A stretch of 64,000 bases of DNA, taken from NCBI RefSeq assembly GCF_001583695.1, contig NZ_LOBC01000017.1:434001-498000 (forward strand). The letters run 5' to 3'. Positions 17,032 to 27,138 of this stretch are shown here, one piece after another. Below the pieces are notes generated by a model. It did not search any database. It was given only the letters and a program-made list of their open reading frames with translations, and was not told the origin of the DNA. The translations under genes were made by a program, and so were the position numbers. Position 1 is the first letter of the stretch, and each line of letters begins with the position of its first letter. Origin of the DNA: Bacillus wiedmannii (GTDB lineage: Bacteria; Bacillota; Bacilli; Bacillales; Bacillaceae_G).

Positions 17032-17925
17032 TTACGCTTTAATTTTCTCAAGAATCCCTTCATCAAAAGTACCATTTTTCAGCATTTCGATTTCTAATTT
17101 ATATGGCGGCTTCTTATCTTTTTTATCTTCACCTACATATGGCGTTTCAAGGATTTTTGGTACGTGCATTAACTGCGGATGATGCACAATATGATGTAAC
17201 GCTTTATAACCGATATGACCGAAGCCGATATTTTCATGACGGTCCTTTCCTGCGCCGCATACATTTTTACTATCATTAATATGAAGTACTTGCAAACGAT
17301 CCATACCAACAATCTTATCAAATTCATTTAATACGCCGTCAAAATCATTTACAATATCATATCCTGCATCGTGCGTATGACACGTATCAAAGCATACTGA
17401 TAATTTTTCATTATATTTTACACCATCAATAATCTTTGCAATTTCTTCAAAGCTACGACCGCATTCTGTTCCTTTTCCTGCCATCGTTTCTAACGCAATG
17501 TTAACCGTCTGCTCTGGCGTTAATACTTCATTAAGCCCTTTAATAATTTGTTGAATACCAGCATCTGCTCCTGCCCCAACGTGCGCACCTGGGTGAAGAA
17601 CGATTTGTTTCGCTACACCTAATGCCGATGTTCTTTCAATTTCCATGCGAAGGAAGTCTACACCTAATTGGAATGTTTCTGGCTTCGTCGTATTCCCAAG
17701 ATTAATAATATATGGCGCATGTACGATAATTTCCTCAATACCGTTTAGTTCCATATGTTTTCTTCCTGCTTCTATGTTCAATTCTTCAATTGGTTTTCTT
17801 CGTGTATTTTGCGGTGCACCTGTATAAATCATAAACGTCGTTGCACCGTATGAAACAGCCTCTTCACTTGCTGCTAATAACATTTTCTTACCACTCATAG
17901 AAACATGAGATCCAATCTTTAACAT
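17032..17925 (-). CDS. nfo: Nfo, endonuclease IV
   Basis: 297 residues. AP endonuclease family 2 signatures: [36 protein letters not shown] and HINDSKN, which supply the His, Glu and Asp ligands of the three zinc ions. It incises DNA at abasic sites in base excision repair; in B. subtilis it is also active during spore outgrowth. Position equals yqfS/nfo. GAGGTG precedes the ATG. Confidence 0.96.
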   Translation of the reverse strand: MLKIGSHVSMSGKKMLLAASEEAVSYGATTFMIYTGAPQNTRRKPIEELNIEAGRKHMELNGIEEIIVHAPYIINLGNTTKPETFQLGVDFLRMEIERTSALGVAKQIVLHPGAHVGAGADAGIQQIIKGLNEVLTPEQTVNIALETMAGKGTECGRSFEEIAKIIDGVKYNEKLSVCFDTCHTHDAGYDIVNDFDGVLNEFDKIVGMDRLQVLHINDSKNVCGAGKDRHENIGFGHIGYKALHHIVHHPQLMHVPKILETPYVGEDKKDKKPPYKLEIEMLKNGTFDEGILEKIKA

Positions 17926-18030
17926 ACAATCACCTCTTCAATATACAATAGATATAATGATAGCATAATTTGTAGAAATATGTAGCGAATTGTTTGTTCC
18001 TAAAACACTACGCAAATTGTAACTAGCTAC

Positions 18031-18092
18031 ACCGAAACTTTAATCAGTGTTTTTCCATTCCCCACCGATTATTATCCCGCAAATATCCGGAT
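18031..18092 (+). repeat. Dispersed intergenic repeat, copy C (bcr-like)
   Basis: CGAAACTTTAATCAGTG, then CCCCACCGATTATTATCCC and a GGAT end. It shares blocks with copies A, B and D and lies right before the cshB terminator. Confidence 0.6.
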
Positions 18093-18128
18093 AAAAAAAG
18101 ATAAGGGGGCTCCCCTTATCTTTTTTTA
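18093..18128 (-). terminator. Terminator of cshB
   Basis: AAAAAAAGATAAGGGG/CCCCTTATCTTTTTTT stem. It overlaps the cshB stop codon. Confidence 0.88.
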
Positions 18129-19426
18129 TTGCTATATTTTTTCTTCACTTTATCACGTTCTGTTGCAAGTTTACGTTTATAGTTTGGTTTTACTTTTTTC
18201 GGCTTTTTAATAACTTTCGTTGCCATAACATCAAGTTCATCATTTGGTTTTTTACGGCTCTTACGACGACGACGTTCACCTAAATCCGCCCACTCATCTC
18301 CGCGTAACTCTACATGCTTGAACTCAATATGACGTTGTTTTTCTAAACTATCTAACGCTTCTTCGTTTGCTGGATCATAAATCGTCACTGCAATACCTGA
18401 ATGCCCCGCACGTGCTGTTCTTCCAACGCGGTGAACGAAGAAATCTAAATCTGATGGAAGTTCGTAGTTAATAACATGACTAATTCCTTCAATATCAATA
18501 CCACGTGCTGCTAAATCAGTTGCAACAATATATTGGAATTCAAGATCACGAATTTGTTTCATCATTTTTTTACGATCACGCGGTGATAAATCTCCGTGAA
18601 TTCGTCCAACTTTTAAGCCACGTTCCATTAATCCGTCAGCAACCTGATCCGCCATCTTCTTCGTATTCGTGAAAACAACTGCTAAATACGGTTTAAATTG
18701 TAGCAACATTTTGTTCACTAAATCGATTTTGTTACGATGTTTAGAAGGTACTAAATAATGCTCAATATTCCCAGCCGCAACTTGTTTTGGATTGATATGA
18801 ATATGCTCTGGATTCTCCATATATTTCTTCAGAAACGGTTTTAGTTTTTGAGGAATTGTTGCAGAGAAAACTAGCATTTGCAAGTTTCTAGGCATGCGTG
18901 ATGCAATTTTGTCTACATCATGAATGAATCCCATATCAAGCATTAAGTCTGCTTCATCGACAATAATAGTATTTGCTTTATGAACAAATAATGCTTGTGC
19001 TTCTACTAAATCTTTAATACGTCCTGGTGTTCCAACTACAATATGAGGTTGTTTTTTCAACTTTTCAATTGATCGTTGTTTATCAGTTCCACCAATTAAA
19101 CAACGTGCTGTAATCATTTGATCTTCCGCACAAAACTTTGTTAATTTCACGATTTCTTCGTAAATTTGTTGTGCTAACTCACGAGTAGGCGCTGTAATAA
19201 CAAGTTGTACTTCTTCACGACTTGCATTAATTCTGTTCAATGTAGGAAGTAAGTATGCATGTGTTTTCCCAGAACCTGTTTGGGATTGTCCAATTACACT
19301 TACACCTTTTTTCACGACCGGGAAAATTTTCTTTTGAATTCCTGTCGGCTCTGTAAAGCGTAGTTCACGAACTGCATCTATTAAAAATGGTTTAAAATCA
19401 TACTGTGTAAAAGTTTGTTGTGTCAT
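18116..19426 (-). CDS. cshB: CshB, DEAD-box RNA helicase
   Basis: 436 residues with Q motif region, motif I SQTGSGKT, motif II DEAD (VDEADLMLD), motif III SAT, RGID and HRVGRTARAG, then a basic C-terminal tail rich in Lys/Arg (RRRKSRKKP, KKPKKVKPNYKRK) likely to hold RNA. CshB-type helicases act in ribosome assembly and cold adaptation. Neighbour of nfo as in B. subtilis yqfR. The start has GAAGGTGTAAC upstream. Confidence 0.93.
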   Translation of the reverse strand: MTQQTFTQYDFKPFLIDAVRELRFTEPTGIQKKIFPVVKKGVSVIGQSQTGSGKTHAYLLPTLNRINASREEVQLVITAPTRELAQQIYEEIVKLTKFCAEDQMITARCLIGGTDKQRSIEKLKKQPHIVVGTPGRIKDLVEAQALFVHKANTIIVDEADLMLDMGFIHDVDKIASRMPRNLQMLVFSATIPQKLKPFLKKYMENPEHIHINPKQVAAGNIEHYLVPSKHRNKIDLVNKMLLQFKPYLAVVFTNTKKMADQVADGLMERGLKVGRIHGDLSPRDRKKMMKQIRDLEFQYIVATDLAARGIDIEGISHVINYELPSDLDFFVHRVGRTARAGHSGIAVTIYDPANEEALDSLEKQRHIEFKHVELRGDEWADLGERRRRKSRKKPNDELDVMATKVIKKPKKVKPNYKRKLATERDKVKKKYSNKKR

Positions 19427-19540
19427 AAGTTACACCTTCTTTCTAAATTTCTACTGCGCGCACAAATCAGCCAAGTCTACATTATATCGAAATCTACAAG
19501 TAAAATCCATCTTTAGTTTAGGTTTTTACTTCAAAAACTA

Positions 19541-19568
19541 ACCTTCTTCCCTCTTATTGCATATTGTA
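19541..19568 (+). promoter_or_regulatory. Possible sigma-K-type promoter of vrrA
   Basis: ACC, 16-bp spacer, CATATTGTA, compatible with the sigma-K pattern (AC near -35, CATAnnnTA at -10), about 40 bp before vrrA. The motif is short and would occur by chance fairly often. Confidence 0.25.
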
Positions 19569-19606
19569 TGTGTATATACCTAACTGAAGAAAGGAGGATT
19601 TCTCAC

Positions 19607-20341
19607 ATGTTTCCAAAATCCCATACAAGGCAAATGTATCCGAATCAAGGACAGCAACCTTATACACCATATCCAATTCCACAGCTACCACCGATGGCGC
19701 AAAAAAAGAAAGGTTTCCTTGCTAAACTCTTTAAAAAACACGATCCAACCGAGCCTTTCATGCAAATGGTTCCACCTTATCGACAAATGGATGGACCGCC
19801 GCCAATGATGCACCAACAACCGCCGCCCCCATATCAACAACAATACCAATACCAACAGCAATACCCGCAGCAGTACTCACAACAATATCAACCATACATG
19901 CAGCAATATCCAGAGCAAATGCCCCCCCCTCAAATGTATGAATCAAATGAAACGCGCGGCGGTGCAGCAACTACAGCAGCATCAAGTAGCGGCATCGGCA
20001 GTTTTTTTGCAAATTTAATTTCGAATCCAACTAATATGATAAACAATATTGAAAAAGTATCCCAAGTCGTTCAATCTGTAAGCCCTGTCGTCGAACAGTA
20101 CGGTCCTATTATGCGTAACCTACCAAGCATTGTTAAAATCCTCACCTCTGGAAAAAGTACGGAAGAAGATCCAACTGAAAATCCAACTGAAGACATAACA
20201 GAAAAGGTTGAGGTAGCAACTCCGCCTCCTCCACAAAAAAAAAGAAAAAGAAAAAAATTAGTGATTGAGCCTGTCATAGAAAAAGAATTACGAGAGGAGC
20301 CTGTTCATAAAATAGCAACAAAACCAAAACTATATGTGTAA
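19607..20341 (+). CDS. vrrA: VrrA/YqfQ-like protein with Gln/Tyr repeat tract
   Basis: 244 residues. Pro/Gln-rich N-terminus, basic patch KKKGFLAKLFKKH (33-45), a Gln/Tyr/Pro tract (about 70-105, units such as QYQQQYPQQY), a moderately hydrophobic middle (SSGIGSFFANLISNPTNM) and a Lys/Pro-rich end (PPPPQKKRKRKKL). This is the layout of the B. cereus group vrrA locus and of B. subtilis YqfQ, a presumed spore-associated protein; role inferred. AAGGAGG precedes the ATG at 19607; a longer frame beginning upstream lacks a binding site. Head-to-head with cshB. Confidence 0.88.
   Translation: MFPKSHTRQMYPNQGQQPYTPYPIPQLPPMAQKKKGFLAKLFKKHDPTEPFMQMVPPYRQMDGPPPMMHQQPPPPYQQQYQYQQQYPQQYSQQYQPYMQQYPEQMPPPQMYESNETRGGAATTAASSSGIGSFFANLISNPTNMINNIEKVSQVVQSVSPVVEQYGPIMRNLPSIVKILTSGKSTEEDPTENPTEDITEKVEVATPPPPQKKRKRKKLVIEPVIEKELREEPVHKIATKPKLYV
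19832..19921 (+). repeat. Degenerate CAA/TAT-type tandem tract inside vrrA (VNTR position)
   Basis: Imperfect 9-12 bp units of CAA, CAG and TAT/TAC codons encode the Gln/Tyr tract. In B. anthracis this is the vrrA variable-number locus, built on the 12-bp unit CAATATCAACAA; here the units are diverged. Confidence 0.75.
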
Positions 20342-20430
20342 CAATCCTTTGTTTTCTATCCATTCCTCCTTTATAATGTAAAAGACTATGCACAAAAGTA
20401 TCCCTTGTTTAGAAGGAGAGGATTACTCAT

Positions 20431-21381
20431 ATGAAAATTGTTAAAATTTCCCCTCGTGGTTATTGCTACGGTGTTGTGGACGCGATGGTTATTGCACGTA
20501 ACGCCGCATTAGATACATCATTACCAAGACCTATTTATATTTTAGGTATGATTGTTCACAACAAACATGTAACAGATGCATTCGAAGAAGATGGCATCAT
20601 TACGTTAGACGGTCCAAGTCGATTAGAAATTTTAGATAAAATCGAATCTGGTACTGTTATTTTCACAGCACACGGTGTTTCTCCAGAAGTTAAACAACGT
20701 GCAAAAGAAAAAGGTTTAACGACAATCGATGCCACTTGTCCAGATGTTACAAAAACACATGATCTTATTGAAGCAAAGAAAGCTGAAGGTTACCATGTCA
20801 TTTATATCGGTAAAAAAAATCATCCAGAACCAGAAGGCGCAGTTGGTATTGCACCTGACATCGTTCACCTTATCGAAAGAGCTGATGATTTAAAAACATT
20901 AGAAATTCCAACAGATAAAATTTTAGTTACAAATCAAACAACGATGAGCCAATGGGATGTTCAACATTTAATGGAGGACATTCAGAAAAAATTCCCAACA
21001 GCAGAATTCCATAAGGAAATTTGTTTAGCAACTCAAGTTCGCCAAGAAGCTGTCGCTAAACAAGCTGATGTTGCAGACTTAACAATTGTTGTCGGTGATC
21101 CGAAAAGTAACAACTCAAACCGTTTAGCACAAGTATCACAAGAAATCGCTGGTACGAAAGCATACCGCGTTGCAGACGTAAGTGAGATTAAATTAGAGTG
21201 GCTACAAGGTGTAGAAAACGTAGCTGTTACAGCAGGTGCTTCTACTCCAACTCCAATTACAAAAGAAGTTATCGCTTTCTTAGATCAATATGATCCAATG
21301 AATCCCGCTACATGGGAGAGAGTTCGAAAAGTACCGTTACAAAAAATATTACCTCGTGTAAAAGTGAAAAAAGAACAATAA
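20431..21381 (+). CDS. ispH: IspH (LytB), HMBPP reductase
   Basis: 316 residues. The three [4Fe-4S] cysteines are in place: GYCYGV (C12), DATCPDVTK (about 103) and KEICLATQ (about 196); the substrate-binding His of VHNKHV, TAHGVS and the SNNSNRL and ASTP motifs are also seen. It converts HMBPP to IPP and DMAPP, completing the MEP route begun by ispG at 12256. Strong RBS AGAAGGAGAGG. Monocistronic. Confidence 0.97.
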   Translation: MKIVKISPRGYCYGVVDAMVIARNAALDTSLPRPIYILGMIVHNKHVTDAFEEDGIITLDGPSRLEILDKIESGTVIFTAHGVSPEVKQRAKEKGLTTIDATCPDVTKTHDLIEAKKAEGYHVIYIGKKNHPEPEGAVGIAPDIVHLIERADDLKTLEIPTDKILVTNQTTMSQWDVQHLMEDIQKKFPTAEFHKEICLATQVRQEAVAKQADVADLTIVVGDPKSNNSNRLAQVSQEIAGTKAYRVADVSEIKLEWLQGVENVAVTAGASTPTPITKEVIAFLDQYDPMNPATWERVRKVPLQKILPRVKVKKEQ

Positions 21382-21420
21382 TAAAAACCGTTGCCTATAC
21401 GAGCAACGGTTTTTATTTTT
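21382..21420. terminator. Bidirectional terminator between ispH and the Nif3-family gene
   Basis: AAAAACCGTTGC/GCAACGGTTTTT with an 8-nt loop and T runs. Confidence 0.88.
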
Positions 21421-21421
21421 C

Positions 21422-22543
21422 TTATACAAATGTAAATGGATCTGTATGTAATTGCGAAGCATGAATGTGTACATTGAATTTCTTTGCATCCACTTTTTCT
21501 TGTAATTGCTTTTGTACACCTTGCTTCATTACTTTTTCAACGTTATGTCCTGGGTCAACTATATTTAAACCGAGCATCATCGCATCATGAGCAACATGAT
21601 AATACATGTCACCTGTTACATATACATCCGCTCCTTTAAATTTAGCTTGATTGATGTATTTGTTACCATCGCCACCAAGTACAGCCACTTTACGCACTTT
21701 ATCATCTAATTTCCCAACAACTCTTGCGCCCTTCACATCTAATGATTGCTTTACATGTTCCGCAAACTGTCCAAGTGTCATTTCTTCTTGTAAATATCCT
21801 ATTTTTCCAAGCCCTAATGTTTCACCTTTGTTATCAAGTGGATACACATCATATGCTACTTCTTCATATGGATGTGCCGTTACCATTGCTTTAATCACTT
21901 TTCGCTGTAGTGAAGCTGGAATTATCGTTTCGATTCGCACTTCTTCTACACGTTCTAACTGCCCAGTTTCCCCGATATAAGGATTTGTTCCCTCTTGAGG
22001 TACAAACGTGCCTGTACCCTCGCTATTAAACGTACAGTGGCTATAATTGCCGATATGACCAGCACCTGCGTCTCCTAATGCTTTTCGTACTTCTTCTGCA
22101 TGAGTTACTGGCACAAACACAACAACTTTTTTCATTTCTTCTGCATATGTCGGTGCCAAAACTTCTGTATTTTGCAATCCTAACGCCTCAGCAAGTAAAT
22201 CATTTACCCCGCCCTTAGCAACATCCACATTTGTATGTGCTGCATAAATGGCAATATCATTTTTAATACACGTTTCAATAATTCTTCCGTACGCTTTATC
22301 TGTATGAATCGCTTTTAACGGATTAAAAATTAAAGGGTGATGCGCAATAATGACATTCGCCCCTAATTGAATTGCTTCATCCACAACTTCCTCCGTTACA
22401 TCTAACGCAATCAATACGTGTTGTACGGGTTTATTAAGCGCTCCAATTTGCAGGCCAATCTTATCTCCTTCCATCGCCAAATGCTTCGGATACATACTTT
22501 CAAATAAAGAAATAATTTCATGGCCATTTGGAATTTTACTCAT
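21422..22543 (-). CDS. Nif3/YqfO family dinuclear metal-centre protein
   Basis: 373 residues, the long form with a PII-like domain (about 130-240, FVPVTHAEEVRKAL ... TAHPYEEVAYDVYPL) inserted into the Nif3 fold. Metal ligands are visible in the HHPLIF motif (about 67), AAHTNVD and the C-terminal DPGHN...E. Such proteins are often annotated as GTP cyclohydrolase I type 2, which is not well proven. Its ATG overlaps the trmK stop by four bases, the same yqfN-yqfO pair as in B. subtilis. Confidence 0.9.
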   Translation of the reverse strand: MSKIPNGHEIISLFESMYPKHLAMEGDKIGLQIGALNKPVQHVLIALDVTEEVVDEAIQLGANVIIAHHPLIFNPLKAIHTDKAYGRIIETCIKNDIAIYAAHTNVDVAKGGVNDLLAEALGLQNTEVLAPTYAEEMKKVVVFVPVTHAEEVRKALGDAGAGHIGNYSHCTFNSEGTGTFVPQEGTNPYIGETGQLERVEEVRIETIIPASLQRKVIKAMVTAHPYEEVAYDVYPLDNKGETLGLGKIGYLQEEMTLGQFAEHVKQSLDVKGARVVGKLDDKVRKVAVLGGDGNKYINQAKFKGADVYVTGDMYYHVAHDAMMLGLNIVDPGHNVEKVMKQGVQKQLQEKVDAKKFNVHIHASQLHTDPFTFV

Positions 22544-23247
22544 GATAAAACCTCCCGTATCATTTTCATTTTTGCTTCTACTTCCGCACGCTTCGCTTTT
22601 GTTTCTTCAGAATCAGCCGCACGTTCTAACTGCTTTAAAATATTTTGGAAGTTTTTTAATTCCCCTTCCCATTTTTCAACGAAAGCTTCACCTTTTTCTT
22701 TTATTAAAAATGGCCCCATAAATAATTCCGCTTGTTTATTCTCAGAATAAGGCACCGCGATGTTTCCTCGCTCGCCTACTAAAATCTCGTAAATTTTCCC
22801 ATCTTCTTTTACGATTTTTTCATGGATAAGCTCCCATCCATTCTCAATAAACCATTCACGAATGTGATGCGCTGCAATATTCGGCTGTAAAATTAAACGA
22901 GTTACTCCTTCTAATTTTTCTTTACCACTTTCTAAAATGTCACGAATTAACGCTCCGCCCATTCCAGCAACCGTAATTACATCTACTTCTCCTGGCGCGA
23001 TAACAGCTAATCCATTCCCTTTACGCACATCTATTTTATCTTGTAAGCCACTTTCAGCTACAGTTGCTTGTGCAGAGCGAAATGGGCCATCTACAACCTC
23101 TCCAGCAACTGCTTTTGTAGCAATATTATTTATAATTGTATAACACGGTAAATACGCATGATCCGATCCAATATCAGCTACTGTAGATCCTACCGGTATT
23201 TCACGCACTACTTCTTCTAATCGTTTTGAAAGCTTTACTTCATTCAT
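22540..23247 (-). CDS. trmK: TrmK, tRNA (adenine22-N1)-methyltransferase
   Basis: 235 residues. Class I methyltransferase: SAM motif VADIGSDHAYLP (about 19-30), motif IV-like ITVAGMGG (about 95-102), then LILQPN. The C-terminal helical arm (NFQNILKQLERAADSEETKAK) is the coiled coil typical of TrmK. It methylates A22 in the D arm of some tRNAs (known for B. subtilis YqfN). AGGAG lies 12 nt before the ATG, slightly long. Confidence 0.92.
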   Translation of the reverse strand: MNEVKLSKRLEEVVREIPVGSTVADIGSDHAYLPCYTIINNIATKAVAGEVVDGPFRSAQATVAESGLQDKIDVRKGNGLAVIAPGEVDVITVAGMGGALIRDILESGKEKLEGVTRLILQPNIAAHHIREWFIENGWELIHEKIVKEDGKIYEILVGERGNIAVPYSENKQAELFMGPFLIKEKGEAFVEKWEGELKNFQNILKQLERAADSEETKAKRAEVEAKMKMIREVLS

Positions 23248-23365
23248 GTATTTCCATTACTCCTTCTCTTGTCAGTCTGTCTCCATGATAATGAATTTAT
23301 AGTAGTTGTTGCAAGCCTATAAAAACAATTCACTTCTCTATCACTCATCGTATTTTAGAAAATAT

Positions 23366-23404
23366 AGAAAAACAAGCCCTTTGCATAAGCAAAAGACTTG
23401 TCAT
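23366..23404 (-). terminator. Terminator of cccA
   Basis: Twelve-pair stem with two wobble pairs (CAAGTCTTTTGC/GCAAAGGGCTTG), followed by TTTTTC on the minus strand. Confidence 0.75.
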
Positions 23405-23412
23405 ACGGAACT

Positions 23413-23769
23413 TTATTTTTTCTTCGATAACCAATCAGCTACTTTAGCGGCTTGATCAGCTGGAACTAAATTGGCAGGCATATTTCCTTTTCCTTTCGAA
23501 AGAATTTCTTTAATTTCATCTTTTGAAAGTTTCCCACCAATTTTTTGTAAATTAGGTCCTACTGCCCCTTGTAACTGGTCACCGTGGCAGCTCGTACAGC
23601 TTTGCTTCACAATATCCTCTGGCTTTGATGCTGTTTGTGCTGGCTTCCCACCATTTTTTGCATCAGCTAACTCTTTAGATTTATTTAGCCCCTGAAATGA
23701 AAATACAAACATAACGATAATACCTAATGCTGCAATAAGAGCGAACGGAATCAGCGGATTACGTTTCAT
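23413..23769 (-). CDS. cccA: CccA, membrane-anchored cytochrome c-550
   Basis: 118 residues: N-terminal membrane anchor (about 7-25), a flexible Lys/Ala/Gly linker, then a class I cytochrome c domain with heme site CTSCH (58-62) and axial methionine 97 in GNMPA. No signal cleavage site is evident, so the domain is held on the outer face of the membrane and carries electrons in the respiratory chain. Same neighbour relation (trmK, cccA, sigA) as B. subtilis. RBS GGGGGGAGA. Confidence 0.93.
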   Translation of the reverse strand: MKRNPLIPFALIAALGIIVMFVFSFQGLNKSKELADAKNGGKPAQTASKPEDIVKQSCTSCHGDQLQGAVGPNLQKIGGKLSKDEIKEILSKGKGNMPANLVPADQAAKVADWLSKKK

Positions 23770-24154
23770 ATCTCTTCTCCCCCCTCTATACCCCTAAATA
23801 GTTAGATGATTCAGTCATTTCCATTGTACTTGAAAACGTTCTATCAGAAAAGAGTAAACTACTAATCGTTAAAAATATTCCATAAATTCAGTTTATTGTT
23901 TTTTATTGTTATATCGCTTATTATTTCGATAATTATTAACGTTTCTCATCATATTTTTCACTTTTCTACATATATTTTTGTATAGAATACACAAAATTAA
24001 TCGAAAAATCGAAAAATGAGCATTTGCAAATCAAAAGACAATTCTGTAAAATAAATTACAAGAAATTGTAATCGTTGCCGATAGCTAAAGTTTAACAAAA
24101 GTTAACAAAATAAAAAAGTTTACTTCACAAAGGTGAAGTAAACTTAAAAGTAGC
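23770..24154. other. AT-rich gap between cccA and sigA
   Basis: 385 bp with the sigA terminator (24112-24146) at one end and the leader of cccA at the other. The middle is very AT-rich; no ORF with a binding site and no consensus promoter could be picked out. Confidence 0.5.
24112..24146 (-). terminator. Terminator of sigA
   Basis: AAGTTTACTTCAC/GTGAAGTAAACTT with a 4-nt loop, followed by TTTTTATTTTG on the minus strand. Confidence 0.9.
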
Positions 24155-25282
24155 CTATTCTAAGAAATCCTTAAGACGCTTACTACGGCTTGGATGTCTT
24201 AATTTACGAAGTGCTTTTGCTTCAATTTGACGGATACGTTCTCTCGTTACGCCGAATACTTTCCCAACTTCTTCAAGCGTACGAGTTCGTCCATCATCTA
24301 AACCAAAACGAAGACGTAGAACATTTTCTTCACGATCTGTTAGTGTATCTAACACATCTTCTAATTGTTCTTTTAGCAATTCATACGCTGCATGGTCCGC
24401 AGGCGATGTTGCTTCTTGGTCTTCAATAAAATCACCTAAATGGGAGTCATCTTCTTCACCAATCGGTGTTTCAAGAGAAACTGGCTCCTGTGCAATTTTT
24501 AAAATTTCGCGTACTTTTTCTGGAGCAAGATCCATTTCTTCACCAATCTCTTCAGGAGATGGTTCGCGTCCTAAATCTTGTAGTAATTGACGTTGTACAC
24601 GAATTAACTTATTAATCGTTTCAACCATATGAACTGGGATACGAATTGTTCGTGCTTGGTCTGCAATCGCACGTGTAATCGCTTGGCGAATCCACCAAGT
24701 TGCATACGTACTAAATTTGAAACCTTTACGATAATCGAACTTTTCAACCGCTTTAATTAGACCCATATTCCCTTCTTGGATTAAGTCTAAGAAAAGCATA
24801 CCACGGCCTACGTAGCGCTTTGCAATACTTACTACAAGACGTAAGTTTGCTTCTGCAAGACGACGTTTCGCTTCTTCATCGCCTTCTTCAATACGCGTTG
24901 CAAGTCGAATTTCTTCTTCTGCAGATAGTAAATCTACACGACCAATTTCTTTTAAATACATACGAACAGGATCATTGATTTTAACCCCAGGTGGTACACT
25001 TAAATCATTAAGGTCGAATTCTTCTTCCGCTTTTGTAATTTGGCGATTATTAGGACCTTCGTCGTTATCATTGTCACCAACTAAGTCAATCCCTTGTTCA
25101 CCTAAATATTCATAGTATTCATCCATTTGATCGGATTCAATTTCAAATCCATTCATGCGTTCTGCAATCTCTTCATATGTAAGAACGCCACGTTTTTTTC
25201 CGAGCTCAGTGAGTTGTTCTTTCACTTGCTCAAGGGTCATTTCAGTTTCAATTTGTTTAGAACGAGCTGGTTTGTCAGCCAT
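24155..25282 (-). CDS. sigA: SigA, primary sigma factor of RNA polymerase
   Basis: 375 residues. Short region 1.1 (about 1-60), acidic linker DNDNDEGPN, region 1.2 ([11 protein letters not shown]), region 2 with core-binding and -10 recognition ([30 protein letters not shown]), region 3 and region 4.2 helix-turn-helix [18 protein letters not shown] near the C-terminus. It directs housekeeping transcription. It follows dnaG by 59 bp as in the classical macromolecular synthesis operon. RBS AAGGAGGGG. Confidence 0.98.
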   Translation of the reverse strand: MADKPARSKQIETEMTLEQVKEQLTELGKKRGVLTYEEIAERMNGFEIESDQMDEYYEYLGEQGIDLVGDNDNDEGPNNRQITKAEEEFDLNDLSVPPGVKINDPVRMYLKEIGRVDLLSAEEEIRLATRIEEGDEEAKRRLAEANLRLVVSIAKRYVGRGMLFLDLIQEGNMGLIKAVEKFDYRKGFKFSTYATWWIRQAITRAIADQARTIRIPVHMVETINKLIRVQRQLLQDLGREPSPEEIGEEMDLAPEKVREILKIAQEPVSLETPIGEEDDSHLGDFIEDQEATSPADHAAYELLKEQLEDVLDTLTDREENVLRLRFGLDDGRTRTLEEVGKVFGVTRERIRQIEAKALRKLRHPSRSKRLKDFLE

Positions 25283-25341
25283 CTGTTCCCCTCCTTACGC
25301 GAGATACAAACATTCATTATACTAAAAATTTATCAAAAAAG

Positions 25342-27138
25342 CTATTTTCTCGCTTTTTGATTTTGTAAATATGCTACATAATATTTAGCAGCCTCTACAG
25401 GATCTGTTTTTTCCATTTGTTTTACCTTAAAGATGATTTCCATCTTTTCAAGTTTTTCTTGATGACGGCTGAGCGTCTCTAAATGGCCTTGTAACACTTC
25501 TTCTGTGTATTCTGGATTAATAAATTCATCCGTCGAAATATCAGTGATAATATTTTTCAACTTCTCATCAGAGAGCCAACTTAAAAATGTTCCGACTGAA
25601 GGTTCATTTCCCTTTTCATAATATGCGTATAGTTCATATAAAATCCCTTTATGTTCTTCTGTATGAAAATCTTCTATGTGGGATTCCATACGAACAGCCA
25701 CTTCTGGACTTTGCAACATATGATAAATAATTTCTCTTTCTGCCCTTTCAAAACCTGTTAACTTCGGTTTTGTTTGAACAATTTGAGACGGCTTAGAAAC
25801 CTGCTTTACTTGTTTTTGCTGTACCTTTTGTTCTTTGCGATATTGGTGCAATTGATTCAAAAGAGTTTCCATTGAATACGAAAATTCTTGCGATAATGAC
25901 TTCAAATATGATTCTGCCTGCATCGCATCCTGTAGCAACGATAACTCTTTTAAAACACTTTTCACATATTCTTCTTTGCCAGACTCATCTTGCAAATTTT
26001 TCCCTAAACGCAAATAATTTATTTTAAAACCAACAAAACTTATACTTGATTTCACAAGATTTTCAAAAGCAGTTGTCCCATATTGTTGCACATATTCATC
26101 AGGATCAAGCTTATCTGGCAAGGATGTAACTTTCACTTGGCAACCAACTTTTAGCAATAATTGCCCTGCTTTCATCGTTGCTTCTCGCCCTGCTTTATCA
26201 CCATCATAGCAAAGAACAACAGTTTCAACGTTACGTCGCAGAAGTTTTGCTTGTTCTTCAGTTAAAGCTGTTCCCATTGTCGCGACAGCTTCTTCCACAC
26301 CACTTTTTACCGCAGCCATTACGTCGGCATACCCTTCAAAAAGGACCACTTGCCCACGTTTTCTAATAAACGGCCTCGCTTGGTGGAAGTTATACAACAA
26401 TTTACTTTTATGAAAAATCGGTGTTTCAGGGCTATTTAAATATTTCGGAGTGTCATCTCCTAATGCCCTTCCACTAAACGCTATCACTTTACCTTGTAAC
26501 GTATAGATTGGAAACATAACTCTTCCACGGAAGCGATCATAATGACTACCATCCTTCTCGCTTCTTATGAGAAGACCAGCTTGTTCCATACTAGACAGCG
26601 ATAAACCTCTTTTTTGTAAAATTTTCGTTGCTGCATCCCAAGCAGGTGACGCATAACCAATTTCAAACTTCTCAATCATCTCTTTCGTAATACCACGTTT
26701 TAACAAATACGAAAGTGCTTCATTTCCTTCTTCTGTATTTACTAATAAATGATGATAATACTTTTTCAAAAGTTCATGAGCCTGTTGCATGATGACAGTG
26801 TCATCAGATATGTCTTCTTGTTGTCCTTGCCCTGATGTATACTCTGCAACCGCCATTCCATTTCTTTCACCTAGCTTTTGAACAGCCTCGGTAAAAGCCA
26901 ATCCTTCCATTTTCATTAGAAAGGAAAATACATTTCCACCTTCTCCACATCCGAAGCAATGAAAAATTTGCTTATCAGATGAAACAGAGAATGAAGGAGA
27001 ATTCTCACCATGAAATGGACAAAGGCCGAAATAGTTACGCCCCTGTTTTCTAAGTTGAACGTATTCACCAATCACTTCTACAATATCCGATGACGTCCGA
27101 ATCTGTTCAACAACTTCTTCGGGAATTCTGTTCCCCAT
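25342..27138 (-). CDS. dnaG: DnaG, DNA primase
   Basis: 598 residues: N-terminal zinc-ribbon (CPFHGENSPSF ... FHCFGCGEGG, about 40-64), RNA polymerase core with TOPRIM (VLFEGYADVMA, CYDGDKAGREA) and a C-terminal helicase-binding domain from about residue 450. Synthesises primers at the replication fork. Upstream of sigA; the gene normally preceding it in B. subtilis (yqxD) survives only as a pseudogene at 27221-27623. Confidence 0.98.
   Translation of the reverse strand: MGNRIPEEVVEQIRTSSDIVEVIGEYVQLRKQGRNYFGLCPFHGENSPSFSVSSDKQIFHCFGCGEGGNVFSFLMKMEGLAFTEAVQKLGERNGMAVAEYTSGQGQQEDISDDTVIMQQAHELLKKYYHHLLVNTEEGNEALSYLLKRGITKEMIEKFEIGYASPAWDAATKILQKRGLSLSSMEQAGLLIRSEKDGSHYDRFRGRVMFPIYTLQGKVIAFSGRALGDDTPKYLNSPETPIFHKSKLLYNFHQARPFIRKRGQVVLFEGYADVMAAVKSGVEEAVATMGTALTEEQAKLLRRNVETVVLCYDGDKAGREATMKAGQLLLKVGCQVKVTSLPDKLDPDEYVQQYGTTAFENLVKSSISFVGFKINYLRLGKNLQDESGKEEYVKSVLKELSLLQDAMQAESYLKSLSQEFSYSMETLLNQLHQYRKEQKVQQKQVKQVSKPSQIVQTKPKLTGFERAEREIIYHMLQSPEVAVRMESHIEDFHTEEHKGILYELYAYYEKGNEPSVGTFLSWLSDEKLKNIITDISTDEFINPEYTEEVLQGHLETLSRHQEKLEKMEIIFKVKQMEKTDPVEAAKYYVAYLQNQKARK

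Noticed and set aside
19758-19970. Repeat tract in vrrA considered as a CRISPR-like or promoter-associated array
   Set aside because: The units are in-frame codon repeats without spacers and lie inside a coding region.
24092-24107. Two TTAACA hexamers between cccA and sigA that look like a PhoP box
   Set aside because: They are spaced by four bases rather than five, and no rightward gene follows them.
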